Assembly (NCBI RefSeq): GCF_014282005.1
Contig: NZ_JACFTD010000017.1
Location: forward strand, 1-64,000
DNA length: 64,000 nucleotides
Origin: Sporosarcina sp. BP05
Lineage (GTDB): Bacteria; Bacillota; Bacilli; Bacillales_A; Planococcaceae
Direction: 5' to 3'
This document shows, one piece after another, positions 42,241 through 52,261 of this stretch. The first letter of the stretch is position 1. Each line of letters begins with the position of its first letter. A program made the translations under genes and the position numbers. The notes beneath the pieces were generated by a model, which was not told the origin of the DNA, searched no databases, and saw only the letters and a list, made by a program, of their open reading frames with translations.

Positions 42241-43479
42241 TTATGCTCTTCTTCTTAAGAAGACACTACGACCATTCCCTAGAAGATTTTGTATTAAAGA
42301 TAACCAAACATTATGGTCAGGGTTTGGAGATTTAGATTTCCCCATTCTTGCTAACTGCTGTTCATACCAACCAATTTCTAACAAGGATGCGCTCTTGTCT
42401 ATTTGTTTAATCCCCGTTCGGATTGGTTTTGCACGAACGGTTTCATAACTACCATTAAATATTCTATTTGCCAAGTCCGGCACTAAGGCAAAAGGTCTTG
42501 CAATTCCAACCATATCAATTTCTCCGTTCGCAATAGCTTCTTCCATCCCTTTTTGAGAACGAAAGCCGCCTGTGACTACAATTGGAGTAGTGATTAATTC
42601 CTGAGCCTTTTTTGCATAGTCTATAAAATACGCTTCTCTTTTTTTTGTTGTTTCTTTTACATCTGCGCCCATCATTATCGGATTCTCGTAATTGCCCCCA
42701 GAAATTTCAATGAGATCAACCCCTATTTCGGACATTTTCTGAAGAACTTCCATAGACTCGTCTTCAGTGAATCCACCCTTTTGAAAATCAGCTGAGTTAA
42801 GTTTAATACCGATTGGAAATGATCTCCCGACTTGTTTCCGGATTTCTTTATACGTTTCTTCCAAAAACCTCATACGATTTGCTAAGGTTCCTCCCCATTC
42901 ATCTGTACGTTGATTGTGGTAGGGGGATAAAAACTGGTTGAAAAGGTAACCGTGTGCTGCATGGATTTGAACACCTGTAAAGCCTGCTTTTTTCGCAATT
43001 CTTGCCGCTTCTCCAAATCGGTTAATCAAATCTTCAATTTCAGACACCCGAAGAGCACGTGGTTGGTTAAAGAAATGTTTTAAACTTCCTGTAAGAGGAA
43101 CCGCACTTGGTGCTACAGGTTCTTTTGATATCATTTTGGGTGATTGCTTCCCTGGATGATTGAGCTGCATCCAAAGGTGAGTCCCATTTTCAGTTCCCGC
43201 TTTCGCCCACTTCATTAGCATACTTAAATCACGTTCATCTTCCACAGCAACGTTATTCGGCTCTCCTAAAGAATTTCGATCTATCATAACGTTACCTGTC
43301 ATGACAATACCCGCCCCCCCCTCAGCCCAGGTTTTATATAAAGGAACCAATGATTCACTTGGATTTTGATGAGCCGTTCCCAATGCTTCACTCATCGCGG
43401 ATTTAAAAATTCTATTCTTAATGATTGTTCCATTTGGAAGTTGTAAAGAATTACCCAAAACGGACGTTGATTGATTCAT
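42241..43479 (-). CDS. Old Yellow Enzyme family NADH:flavin oxidoreductase
   Basis: This 412-residue FMN-dependent TIM-barrel ene-reductase has IFKSAMSEALGTA at about residues 24-36 (FMN phosphate/flavin side). The substrate-binding His pair is in VQIHAAHGYLFNQFLSPYHN (about 170-189), with RTDEWGG following. VTGGFRS and MVGIARPFALVPDL bind the FMN phosphate. There is no iron-sulfur domain, so it is the short OYE/NemA-like type. AAGGGGAC precedes the ATG. It likely reduces electrophilic enones; the substrate is unknown. Confidence 0.9.
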   Translation of the reverse strand: MNQSTSVLGNSLQLPNGTIIKNRIFKSAMSEALGTAHQNPSESLVPLYKTWAEGGAGIVMTGNVMIDRNSLGEPNNVAVEDERDLSMLMKWAKAGTENGTHLWMQLNHPGKQSPKMISKEPVAPSAVPLTGSLKHFFNQPRALRVSEIEDLINRFGEAARIAKKAGFTGVQIHAAHGYLFNQFLSPYHNQRTDEWGGTLANRMRFLEETYKEIRKQVGRSFPIGIKLNSADFQKGGFTEDESMEVLQKMSEIGVDLIEISGGNYENPIMMGADVKETTKKREAYFIDYAKKAQELITTPIVVTGGFRSQKGMEEAIANGEIDMVGIARPFALVPDLANRIFNGSYETVRAKPIRTGIKQIDKSASLLEIGWYEQQLARMGKSKSPNPDHNVWLSLIQNLLGNGRSVFLRRRA

Positions 43480-43510
43480 TTTAGTCTGTCCCCTTACTAT
43501 TTCAGATATG

Positions 43511-43580
43511 TAGAAAACGCATAAGTATTGATTTATTTTGTATTATCATACAATTATATTGCATCACTGAGTAGGTACCT
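43511..43580 (+). repeat. Family 1 interspersed repeat, right half
   Basis: TAGAAAACGCATAAGTATTG, ATTTTGTATTATCATACAAT and GAGTAGGTACCTAAAATTT match the right half of the family. It lies in the promoter region of the Old Yellow Enzyme gene. Confidence 0.75.
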
Positions 43581-43755
43581 AAAATTTAGAATGATAAATT
43601 TTTGGGTGAAGGTACGATTTGGACAATAGAGCTTGGTTATCAATGTTATTTGAAATATATGCGTTTAGATGATGCCATCTATTTAATTAAGTTTAGTTAC
43701 TAAATTCACATTCCAATGATAAAGCGACACACAAGAAAAGACCGCTGAATGCAAC

Positions 43756-43908
43756 TTAATTAGCAATCAATATTGCATGTTGTTTATGATCTTGTTGGAT
43801 CTTCTGAAGGGACTGTTTTGTTCTTGGATAATCTATATGGTTCACTAATTCAAAAAAATTTACAAGATAAAAATCAACATAACTGTTAGCTACGGCACAA
43901 AGCTGGTT
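43756..43908 (-). pseudogene. gene remnant, unidentified
   Basis: The minus strand has a start-less open stretch of about 50 codons with VDFYLVNFFELVNHIDYPRT and QSLQKIQQDHKQHAILIAN before the stop. Coding character is good but it lacks a start. It lies next to another remnant, so this gap is a gene graveyard. Confidence 0.35.
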
Positions 43909-44121
43909 TTAAGGCGCGTTTCGACCATTATGTGCACTAGCAGAGTATGTCTTTGTTCCCCAAACATAGCGCTCATTTGTGGGATAAAGGATTTTGCCTG
44001 GAGCATACCAAGGAGGTGCTACAAAGAGCACATACTGCTTAGTGATGACTTTATGAGGAACGGGTTGCAAAGTGACGAACAAACAAATGTGAAAACTGAA
44101 TAAAGCAAATGGAAAAACCAC
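43909..44121 (-). pseudogene. probable C-terminal remnant of an exported protein
   Basis: The last 45 residues (KVITKQYVLFVAPPWYAPGK, then ILYPTNERYVWGTKTYSASA) look like a genuine protein end. The first residues are encoded by the terminator hairpin of the next gene, so the frame has no real start. Confidence 0.4.
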
Positions 44122-44149
44122 AGCAAATTCGCTGTGGTTTTTCCATTTG
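44106..44149 (-). terminator. 19-bp perfect terminator of the RND gene
   Basis: CAAATGGAAAAACCACAGC and GCTGTGGTTTTTCCATTTG pair perfectly around AAATTC, 2 bp beyond the stop codon. Confidence 0.92.
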
Positions 44150-44150
44150 A

Positions 44151-47100
44151 TTATACACGTTCTGCCTTATGCCCGATTAGTTTGTAGTACACCAGATACA
44201 ACGATGGAATCATCACTAATGTAAATAGACTTGAGAATGCTAGCCCAGCAATGATCGTAATTGCAAGTGCTTCAAACAATGGATCACCCGATACAGCAAC
44301 TGGAATCAAGGCTACAATTGACGTTAGCGATGTCAAAATGATTGGTTTGATTCGCACGTATCCTGACTCGACAATTGCTTCTATGACATCCATATTGCCT
44401 TGAAGACGGCGCGTTTCCACAAAGTCGATTAACACAACCGCATTCCTCACAACAATACCGGTCAACGAGACAATCCCCATGACGCCAAGAAAGCTTAGGG
44501 GTGTCTGTGTGATGAACAATCCTAGAATCGCGCCAGAAATACCAAGGTACACCGCGAATAACACAAGGAACGGCAGACTGAACGATTTGAATTGGAATGC
44601 AATGACCAAGTAAACAAGTAACAAGACTACTAAGAATAGAATACCGATCTCAGCGAAGAATGCCTGCTGATCAGAATTCTCCCCACCAGTAGAGATCGTG
44701 TAGCCTTCAGGTAAGTCTTTTCTATTTTCTTCAGCAGCATCCAACATATCATCCTTGAATCCATCTGCATCGCCATACGCTTTTAACGTAATCGCCCGTT
44801 CCCCTTTTTCATGAGGGATTTGTGTGAGTAACGATGTTTTCTCTGAAGTGAGCAACTCATCCAGTGGTACGAGTTTCGGTGGACCTTGAGTCGTCATGGA
44901 AGGCACGACAATTTCTGAAAGATCTACAGGTTCCCCCTCATTTATCCCTTTTTCCTTTAACACGATTTGTTTTGATATATCGCCTTCGTATAACTTAAAT
45001 AACGGTACGCCTTGCGTAAGCAATTGTAGCTGATTCGTTACTAAGTTCAAGGAAATCCCATTATCCTCAAGTGCTTGGCGATTCGGGATGTACTGGATAG
45101 CTGGAACAGGTTCCCCTAAGTTATCCGTGACGATATCCGCGCCCTTTTCAAGCAAGCGAGCTTTCAAGTCATCACGTAGCTGAGCGAGTTGATCGATGTC
45201 ATCGCCCTTAATTGTTACGGTAACCGGTGCTCCGACAGGCGGTCCTTGGACAATTGTACCGAAAAAGATTTCCGCATCACTGTAGCGTTTCCGTAATTCC
45301 GGTTCCCACTTGTCAATGAATTCAGTGGCACTCGTGTTGTCTTTTTTAATGCGGAACACGGCCTGCCCGGTATTTTCACCTGTGTTATTCATAGAAGCAG
45401 CAAACAGATTAGGTAATCCACTACCTATGAAAATGGCTGTTTCTTTTACGTTTTCATCTTCATCTGAAACGTCGTCAATCATCTTTTGAATTATATTATT
45501 TGTTTCGTCAATCGTCGTCCCTGCTGCCAGTCGGACATTCACCGTTACTTCCTCTTTGTCTGCAGCTGGGAAGAATTCAAACGGTGTTAGAAGTGCTAAG
45601 AATAGCAATCCAGTTGCTATGACCAGACCACCTATACCGACGAATAAAGGACGCTTCAATACTGAACGCAATACTTTTTCTGAGTAGAATACCGCGATTT
45701 TTTCTAAAGGTTTCCCTAAAAATCCTGGCGTATCTGGCACCTTTTTATTGCTCCTTGTAGTCTTGATGAACTGGAGCATTGGAACAAGCGTGACAGATAG
45801 TACAGTCGATGCAATAATTGTCGTGATTAAGATACTTGGGAGTGCTTTGATGAATGCACCATTTCCACCAGATAGTAAAAGTAACGGTGAAAACGTTACA
45901 ACAATCGCTAAACTGGAAGAAATAATTGATGTATAGACTTCTTTAACACCATTTATAGCACCATTTAGTGGTGAATCACCCAACTTATAACGTCGCTGAA
46001 TATTGTCATTCACAACGATGCTATCATCGACTAGAATCCCAATTGCGATTATGAGCCCAATGACTGAAATCTGGTTCAAGTCGACTCCCATATACGGAAT
46101 TGGAATGAGGCCAACAAGTACAGATGCAAGAACTGTCAATGCGACTACAAACGAACCGAACAGTGTTAGCCCAGCAGTTGTCACAACCAGTACCGCAATG
46201 ACTGCGATAAGTAGTGAAATATATAGACTATTGAATATTGTGTTCACGTTGTTTGCTTGGGATTCGTATGTGTGGGCCGTTATTTCACTAGGAAGGTCTA
46301 CAATAAACCGATCCATCTTCTTCGCAATGGTTTTATCCATAGAAGGGATATCTTGCCCTGGCTGAAGGAAAATCGTATAAGAAATTGCAGATTGCCCGTC
46401 AAACGTGACAATATCTTTCGCATCTTTTGCTACGTCTCCAATATCAGCTAATTTAGCCAACGGCACAGCGGCATTTCCAATTTGTAATTGTTTTAGTTTT
46501 TCAATTCCCTCATCCTGTTTCACTGTCAAGACGACACGTTCCTTACCGTCATCGTGGGTGCCAAGAGAGAGGGGTTGATTGGCTTGTTGCAACACACCGA
46601 GTACATCAAAGGGTTGCAGTCGATTTTCAGCCAGTTTTTTAGGGTCGAGCGTAATCATTAGTTGCTTTTCCGTAAACCCTTTTACTGTTGTTCCTGCAAC
46701 TCCCTCTATTGTCTGGATATCATCTGATAGCGTAGCAAACGATGTCTCCAAGTCTGCAAGTGCTTTATCGTCTCCAGTAAACATGTATGATACAAGCGGA
46801 AACGCTAAATCGAGTTTTTTCACTTCAGGTCTTTGTGCGTTCTCAGGTAATTCACTAACTGAACTCTGCACTTCTTGCTGCAACTTACTGATTGTCTGTT
46901 CATTGTCGATTCCATCATTTAATGACAGTGTAATGATTGATACGGAATTCGCTGAAACAGAATTCATTGTATTGATTCCGTCTACTTTCTTAACTGCTCG
47001 CTCGAGTGGATTTGTTACTGTTCTTTCTACCTCCATAGGTTCAGCCCCCGGAAGAATAGCAGATACCATCACAAGATTGACAGGGGTTTCAGGTATTTCC

Positions 47101-47195
47101 CGCTTCGGCAGCGTTAAAAACGTATAAGTTCCAACTAACATAAGGATGAAAATTAGGAAAATGAATAATTTACTCCTTTTTAATAGATAAATCAA
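44151..47195 (-). CDS. RND-superfamily efflux transporter (SwrC-like)
   Basis: This 1014-residue inner-membrane proton-driven exporter has about 12 membrane helices in two repeats, each followed by a large extracytoplasmic domain. PGAEPMEVERTVTNPLERAV near residue 50 is the porter-domain signature. GLIIAIGILVDDSIVVNDNI near 380 contains the proton-relay acidic pair, and GIVVRNAVVLIDFVE near 905 is the second-repeat equivalent. The TTG start has GGGAGG 7 nt upstream. It stands alone, with no membrane-fusion partner, as in B. subtilis SwrC, which exports surfactin-like amphiphiles. Confidence 0.9.
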   Translation of the reverse strand: MIYLLKRSKLFIFLIFILMLVGTYTFLTLPKREIPETPVNLVMVSAILPGAEPMEVERTVTNPLERAVKKVDGINTMNSVSANSVSIITLSLNDGIDNEQTISKLQQEVQSSVSELPENAQRPEVKKLDLAFPLVSYMFTGDDKALADLETSFATLSDDIQTIEGVAGTTVKGFTEKQLMITLDPKKLAENRLQPFDVLGVLQQANQPLSLGTHDDGKERVVLTVKQDEGIEKLKQLQIGNAAVPLAKLADIGDVAKDAKDIVTFDGQSAISYTIFLQPGQDIPSMDKTIAKKMDRFIVDLPSEITAHTYESQANNVNTIFNSLYISLLIAVIAVLVVTTAGLTLFGSFVVALTVLASVLVGLIPIPYMGVDLNQISVIGLIIAIGILVDDSIVVNDNIQRRYKLGDSPLNGAINGVKEVYTSIISSSLAIVVTFSPLLLLSGGNGAFIKALPSILITTIIASTVLSVTLVPMLQFIKTTRSNKKVPDTPGFLGKPLEKIAVFYSEKVLRSVLKRPLFVGIGGLVIATGLLFLALLTPFEFFPAADKEEVTVNVRLAAGTTIDETNNIIQKMIDDVSDEDENVKETAIFIGSGLPNLFAASMNNTGENTGQAVFRIKKDNTSATEFIDKWEPELRKRYSDAEIFFGTIVQGPPVGAPVTVTIKGDDIDQLAQLRDDLKARLLEKGADIVTDNLGEPVPAIQYIPNRQALEDNGISLNLVTNQLQLLTQGVPLFKLYEGDISKQIVLKEKGINEGEPVDLSEIVVPSMTTQGPPKLVPLDELLTSEKTSLLTQIPHEKGERAITLKAYGDADGFKDDMLDAAEENRKDLPEGYTISTGGENSDQQAFFAEIGILFLVVLLLVYLVIAFQFKSFSLPFLVLFAVYLGISGAILGLFITQTPLSFLGVMGIVSLTGIVVRNAVVLIDFVETRRLQGNMDVIEAIVESGYVRIKPIILTSLTSIVALIPVAVSGDPLFEALAITIIAGLAFSSLFTLVMIPSLYLVYYKLIGHKAERV

Positions 47196-47301
47196 TGGTG
47201 TTCCTCCCTACTATAATCTAATTGTGTCAACGCAACGCTATTACTATCCTTTATCATGCCATATCCTACCATCAATCACAATTTAGGAAACTCTAAAATA
47301 C

Positions 47302-47339
47302 AAAAGCAGGAATCCCGATACCATCGAGTCCTGCTTTTT
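47302..47339 (-). terminator. terminator of uvsE
   Basis: AAAAGCAGGA and TCCTGCTTTT pair around a 17-nt loop; T and A tracts on both sides. Confidence 0.8.
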
Positions 47340-47359
47340 ATGAAAATCACTTTATACTA

Positions 47360-48325
47360 TTACTTCAAATAAAACGACGACCCATCAATCATCTCAACAT
47401 CGTCCCTATTTTTAACCTCTTTAATAACGTTAAAAAGAGCTTCATCCTTCTTTTTTGCCTCAATCATACAATCGATTTGAGGAACCGAACCTTTGATTTC
47501 CTTTAAAAAACTGAAAAACATGTCCACATCCACATAATCTGAATGGTGACGGAATGCGTCCTCACTTTTTGGACTAGAGATATGCATTTTGATTGGGAGG
47601 GGCGAGTCCTTCCATGTTGCTACTACACGGTCCCAATTATCTTCCCACTTTTCATGACGATGGTGAGCCAGATGATGATGAAAATCAAATACAAGCGGAA
47701 TTCCTAACTTTTCACATACATAAAGCGTATCGTCCAGTGTAAATGAAGTATCATCATTTTCGAGCATGATCATCTGTTGAATATGCTTTGGGAAATCAAC
47801 CCAATTTGCAACAAATCGGTCCAAAGACTTTTCTGTTTCTTTATAGTTGCCACCGACATGAAGCACACAACGATGAGTAGGATCGATGTTCATCCCCTTT
47901 AACAATAAATAATGCATAGTTAAGGTTTTTAATGAATTCTCCAACACCTCTTTTTTAAAGGAATTCAGAACAACAAAATGATCCGGATGAAAATCAATTC
48001 TTAGCTGATGTTTTCTAACAAACTCCCCAATTTCGTCCAATTTCGTTTTTAGAGGCTCCATATAATCCCAATTAGGAAGTTCTCCATGGTTCGCCAATGG
48101 AATTAGTCGAGAGGTTAAGCGATAAAAATGAATTCCATTAAATACATTATGTTTCAGCAATCTATGTGTATTTTCAAGATTAGCCAGCGCAATCCTTTCC
48201 AATTTGCGAATCGCCGCCTCACGATCCCCGATCTTTTGAAACTGAGCAAACGTCATTGTTTTAGATGGAGAAGCATTCTTCAGTTCCATACTCATCGCAA
48301 CATATCCTAGTCGTACAATCGTCAT
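47360..48325 (-). CDS. uvsE: UV damage endonuclease UvsE (UVDE)
   Basis: This 321-residue TIM-barrel endonuclease incises 5' to UV photoproducts in alternative excision repair. It has the UVDE start IVRLGYVAMSMELKNASPSK and NGIHFYRLTSRLIPLANH. Metal ligands lie in RIDFHPDHFVVLNS, MIMLENDDTSF, VFDFHHHLAHH and KMHISSPK. GAGGTGG precedes the ATG. Length matches B. subtilis UvsE. It is monocistronic; sporulation control is known in Bacillus but not visible here. Confidence 0.94.
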   Translation of the reverse strand: MTIVRLGYVAMSMELKNASPSKTMTFAQFQKIGDREAAIRKLERIALANLENTHRLLKHNVFNGIHFYRLTSRLIPLANHGELPNWDYMEPLKTKLDEIGEFVRKHQLRIDFHPDHFVVLNSFKKEVLENSLKTLTMHYLLLKGMNIDPTHRCVLHVGGNYKETEKSLDRFVANWVDFPKHIQQMIMLENDDTSFTLDDTLYVCEKLGIPLVFDFHHHLAHHRHEKWEDNWDRVVATWKDSPLPIKMHISSPKSEDAFRHHSDYVDVDMFFSFLKEIKGSVPQIDCMIEAKKKDEALFNVIKEVKNRDDVEMIDGSSFYLK

Positions 48326-48376
48326 TTTACCACCTCATCCATCAGTATGAAGCTAATGTGGTGACAGTAGACATTG

Positions 48377-48525
48377 CTATGCCCTTACGATTAAACTATC
48401 CTTCTTGCTTTTCAAGTAGATTGCACAGGTAGTATAAGCAGGAAAATCAAATCCAAATTTGTGATCCAGTTCATATAGATTCTCTTTTTGTAGATACGAA
48501 TCCGAAGATATCCCCACTCGTCAAG
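48377..48525 (-). pseudogene. C-terminal gene remnant, unidentified
   Basis: The minus strand reads SYLQKENLYELDHKFGFDFP and AYTTCAIYLKSKKDSLIVRA before TAG at 48377. Upstream the frame is interrupted. It is probably the tail of a lost gene, just upstream of uvsE on the same strand. Confidence 0.35.
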
Positions 48526-48967
48526 TAATTGACGAGAAGCGCTATCTCAATGAACTAATTGTATTGGTGCGATGTTAAATAATTAAAATTCAAAAATTGT
48601 TATAAAAATACAAGTGAAATCGTTCTAAACATTGGTTTAACAGACGTTGCATTTTTTATACAATTGCTGTCATTTTTCTGATTTGTTCATTGTAGGTTCC
48701 TAAAATTACAGTTTAACCGTGGAGTTAGGCTTTTTTAGTTTTATACACAGCGTACTTAAAACTCTATCAATTCGAAGTCGCGTCTCAATTGTGCATCCCA
48801 CAGGTACTCACAAAACTTTCACGTAGGTAACCATGTCTAAGAATCATCAGTTCCTCTTCCCAATCAGTACTGACACTACATATTTTTTCTGACGCAACTA
48901 CCAGTTCTACTTAAATTACTTGCCCCATAGACTTGCGTATACGTAACTACTTTCAGGGGTGATTTAA
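48526..48967. other. intergenic region upstream of the SH3 gene
   Basis: No supported gene. It contains a decayed right end of a family 1-like element (TATACAATTGCTGTCATTTT, then GTAGGTTCCTAAAATTACAG, near 48657-48708) and a family 2-like scrap near 48805-48840 (CAAAACTTTCACGT). Confidence 0.4.
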
Positions 48968-49732
48968 ATCAGAAAACTGGTATTGGCAATTATGTTATTG
49001 TTACTCAGTTGTTCCTATGCACTTCCTTCACAGATAGCGGCGGCGGTAAAGACAACAGAAATGGTTGTAAGTGCGAAAGGAGATATTTTTCTACGCGCAA
49101 AGCCACAACAAAATGCTGTTAGGTTGGATACCATTAAAAACCATTCGACTGTGACTGTCTTATCTTCATCGAATGGATGGTCTTATGTGCAAGCCGGAAA
49201 AAACAAAGGATATATTTACACATCGGCTTTATCCAAGATAAGTCCGAAAGCTGCCCCTACTATTGTAATGAAAGGGCTGACGCCAATTAATGGACTAATT
49301 CTTACCTATGAACCCTCTTTCATTAGTAACGAAAAAGAGACGTTCTATGTGGAAAAAGAAGATGATTTTACGTATCTTTACAATAAGAAGAGTCATCTTT
49401 ATCCTGACTTATCTAACTATACGTATATTGAGGACAATGAGGGACTGATGATGGGCGTATCAAGTTCGGACTTCATCTTTGTGAACGTTCCCTATCCACT
49501 GAAACAAGGAACGCACACTACACAATTGGATTATCCGATTGATCAGAAAGTCCTAGTAGAAAGTACAACGAAAACGATTACAGTGAAAGCCGGAAGCTTC
49601 AGGAATGTCGTCATCCTCCGTTACTCGAATGGCTCCCGAGAATACCTTGCGAAAGGAATTGGAATAATTAAAAGTACAAGCGGCAACGGAAGGGTAATTA
49701 CAGAGTTGGTATCTGTAAAAGCAGTGAAATAA
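48968..49732 (+). CDS. exported SH3-domain protein, probable AUC start
   Basis: This protein would have 254 residues from an ATC codon at 48968, placed 6-7 nt after AGGGGTG; that gives the classic signal peptide start MRKLVLAIMLLLLSC. The first conventional start, TTG at 48983, truncates the signal and is 20 nt from the ribosome site. A bacterial SH3 domain (about residues 30-90; RAKPQQNAVRLDTIKNHSTV, WSYVQAGKNKGYIYTSAL) is followed by a beta-rich domain of unknown type ending GSREYLAKGIGIIKSTSG. The protein is probably cell-wall associated. Confidence 0.8.
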   Translation: MRKLVLAIMLLLLSCSYALPSQIAAAVKTTEMVVSAKGDIFLRAKPQQNAVRLDTIKNHSTVTVLSSSNGWSYVQAGKNKGYIYTSALSKISPKAAPTIVMKGLTPINGLILTYEPSFISNEKETFYVEKEDDFTYLYNKKSHLYPDLSNYTYIEDNEGLMMGVSSSDFIFVNVPYPLKQGTHTTQLDYPIDQKVLVESTTKTITVKAGSFRNVVILRYSNGSREYLAKGIGIIKSTSGNGRVITELVSVKAVK

Positions 49733-49817
49733 ATGCGTTTCAAAAAAATCGTTGTCCTGAGCTATTCTCGTGGCAGCGATTTTGTGTTTGTATATTATAT
49801 TTGGAGTACCTAAAAAG

Positions 49818-49962
49818 AGGCACTGTGTCAGACAAAAAGACGAACAATTCACACATCCGCATAATTGTTTAAAAAATAAAGAAAAACCGCATAGCTATTG
49901 ATTTATTTGTATTATCATACAATTGCATTGTGTTCACTAAATAGTGTCACGCACAGTTACTT
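49818..49962 (+). repeat. Family 1 interspersed repeat, copy 9
   Basis: It starts AGGCACTGTGTCAGACAAAA and ends TAGTGTCACGCACAGTTACTT. It keeps AAAAACCGCATAGCTATTGA. It lies 85 bp after the SH3 gene stop. Confidence 0.87.
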
Positions 49963-50042
49963 GAAATTTAGTTCTAATTCCCTGCCACCATCATAAAATA
50001 AATAGATTCGACCTTCAAAATACAAATAAAGGGGACAAGAAT

Positions 50043-50261
50043 ATGTATTCCATTCATTTTTACGAAAGTAAAACCTATGTACTAAACAAGGCGTCAAGAA
50101 TCATACCTTCCGTTAATGAGAATGTGAGAATTAAAGGACGTAATGGAAAAGTGATCAATGTTCAGGAAATGGGGGAAAACAGATATTTCGTGTTTGTTGA
50201 GTTCGAAAAAATAGTGGATAAAAGCATACCGGCTATGAAAAATTTAAAAAAGAAGAAATGA
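50043..50261 (+). CDS. small hypothetical protein, 72 residues
   Basis: This basic protein reads MYSIHFYESKTYVLNKASRI and RIKGRNGKVINVQEMGENRY, with a Lys-rich end. The middle (short beta strands around GRNGKVINVQEM) looks like a small beta-barrel of KOW or SH3 style. AAGGGGAC precedes the ATG. No family is recognised. Confidence 0.65.
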   Translation: MYSIHFYESKTYVLNKASRIIPSVNENVRIKGRNGKVINVQEMGENRYFVFVEFEKIVDKSIPAMKNLKKKK

Positions 50262-50767
50262 TGATAGATTCCATTAGTCGAAGAGTCAACGATATAGAAG
50301 TACTTGGTGACATTTAATAGAGCCCATCTCCAAGTTAGCAATGACAATACCTGTGGAACGGACCACATTTCACAGGCTATTTTCCTAACTGATCCAATTC
50401 ATCTTGGATTCCGTGACTTTCCACTTAATCCTGGTTGCCTACTTACATAAGTTGGCCATAATTAAGATTTTCACCTAGGAAAAGTCAGTTAACTTTTTTG
50501 CATCATAATTCATCAGTGGACAAGCCAAAATATTAACGGGCAATAGAGATAAATATTGACGAAAGACTAATTCTTCGTCTACACTTTTCATAAGAAAGCT
50601 CCTTTCTGTAAAGTAGATAACTGATTAGTCGTCAGTTTCATTTTACAGTAGGAGCTCTTTTTTTCGAATTAATTTAACTTTATTTCTGATTCCAATCCTT
50701 TGTTTTACATTATTTTACTGCTTTGCAACGCTAGTGTGTTCCTAAAATTCATTGTCACTTACTCCTC
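50262..50767. other. intergenic region with a long hairpin
   Basis: No supported gene apart from the hairpin at 50597-50666. An 18-codon frame directly after the 72-residue gene is too short to support. Confidence 0.4.
50597..50666 (+). terminator. terminator with long loop
   Basis: AGCTCCTTTCTGTAAA pairs with TTTACAGTAGGAGCT (one mismatch and a bulge) around about 29 nt, followed by CTTTTTTTTTC. Confidence 0.7.
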
Positions 50768-52261
50768 TTAAAGATCCGGCTCCATTAATCCCCGACCACT
50801 TACATGGATGATCGACCCAATCTGTTCGACAGATACCCCTATGCCGGTCATAAGATGTCTATGACAGTCACCTGTGTTATTAGGTCCTTCGCAAGATACA
50901 CCTTTGTCGATTTTATTCACATAATCAATCATAACAGTGCCTGCTTTTTTGCCGGTGTAGTGGAACCTATTTGTACCCGGCTCTCTCGTAACGTCGGCAA
51001 TCTGCTCATAATTCTCAGGCCAGATGTTGTACTTTCCGATATCGTATTTATCCTCTTCACCATATGAAAATGTCGGCTGCTCCTTCAATGTGCGCATCGT
51101 ATAGTAGATTTTGTTCTCGGCTACCTTGGCTTCGATTCCGTAAAGCACTACCTTCCCATCAGCAAAGCGGACAGTGGCAATATACTCGCCCGGCTTATCG
51201 ATATCAATGCAAATGGAATAATCGCATACTTTGAACGTCATGTTGTCATTAAGCAGTTTCCCGTCCATCGTAGCGAGAGATACATTTCGGACATCTCCTG
51301 AAACATCAGTCCTTTGTCCGAACTCTCCGTATAGCATATATAACTCTGCTACTGTCGGCAGATGATCCTCCATCTTTTCCAACGTCAACTTCAGCTCGCC
51401 GTTTTCTTTTTTGATATGCACGTAATTCTTGCGGTGTTCCAATTCCGCTGTTCTGGAAGTTCTTCCGTGGAAAACGATGGCTCCTTTCCCTTCCTTCAAC
51501 GGAATCAGCTGGACTTTATCTTCTGTATATCCTTCTTTCCCTTTAATCAAAACCGCTTTGAATAACCCGGAATTGATTTCATCCGCTGTGATGTTTGTGA
51601 TGAGATCCCATCCAAAATCACTTGGTTCGAGCGTCACCAAATTCGACGGCTTCGCATCTTCAGTCGCTGTGATCATCTTCGCCGCTTGCCCTCTCGTAAT
51701 CGCCGCATTCGGGCTAAATGTGCTAGGCGTCGTTCCCGTCGTAATGCCGAGCTTATAAATGATCAGAATGTTGTCGTCATGGGATCCATAGCCCGGAACA
51801 TCCTTGAACGGATTGCCGATATCCCCGTCACGCGGCAAATCAAACGCCTTCACCAAAATTGAAGCCATCTGCCCTCGCTTGATTGGATCATTCGGACCGT
51901 ATCGTCCGTCCGCATAGCCGCCGATAATCCCTTTTTCCGCCATCGCAGCGATCGCTTTGTAATAGCCGTTCGCTGTTGACACATCTTTGAAATTAGGATT
52001 CTTCACATTGTCCGTATCAAGCTTGATCATCTTGGCAATTATTGCCGCAGCCTGCCCTCTCGTAATCGAGTTGCTCGGCTTGAAAGTACCATCCGGATAC
52101 CCACCGATAACATTTCGCTCAGCCAGCTCATTCACCGATTCCGCGAAATGCTTCGTCGGCGGCACATCTTTAAACAGTTGCTTGTCTGCCGCTGAGCTGG
52201 ATAACGGTAAGCTGCACGCTAATAGTAATGCGCCAAGCGCTGTCATGATTTTTCTCTTCAT
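50768..52261 (-). CDS. S-layer homology (SLH) domain surface protein
   Basis: This 497-residue exported protein has a signal peptide at residues 1-24 (ends SSSAADK), then three SLH domains at about 28-90, 90-150 and 150-205. Each has the ITRG/IKRG motif (SITRGQAAAIIAK, PIKRGQMASILVK, AITRGQAAKMITA) that binds pyruvylated secondary wall polymer. The C-terminal 290 residues are of unknown type and contain Cys pairs (KVCDYSICI and VSCEGPNNTGDCHRH). It is anchored to the cell wall surface. The C-terminal activity is unknown. Confidence 0.9.
   Translation of the reverse strand: MKRKIMTALGALLLACSLPLSSSAADKQLFKDVPPTKHFAESVNELAERNVIGGYPDGTFKPSNSITRGQAAAIIAKMIKLDTDNVKNPNFKDVSTANGYYKAIAAMAEKGIIGGYADGRYGPNDPIKRGQMASILVKAFDLPRDGDIGNPFKDVPGYGSHDDNILIIYKLGITTGTTPSTFSPNAAITRGQAAKMITATEDAKPSNLVTLEPSDFGWDLITNITADEINSGLFKAVLIKGKEGYTEDKVQLIPLKEGKGAIVFHGRTSRTAELEHRKNYVHIKKENGELKLTLEKMEDHLPTVAELYMLYGEFGQRTDVSGDVRNVSLATMDGKLLNDNMTFKVCDYSICIDIDKPGEYIATVRFADGKVVLYGIEAKVAENKIYYTMRTLKEQPTFSYGEEDKYDIGKYNIWPENYEQIADVTREPGTNRFHYTGKKAGTVMIDYVNKIDKGVSCEGPNNTGDCHRHLMTGIGVSVEQIGSIIHVSGRGLMEPDL

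Noticed and set aside
43909-44121. Intact 70-residue gene
   Set aside because: The N-terminal codons coincide with a terminator hairpin and there is no ribosome site, so I treat it as a remnant.
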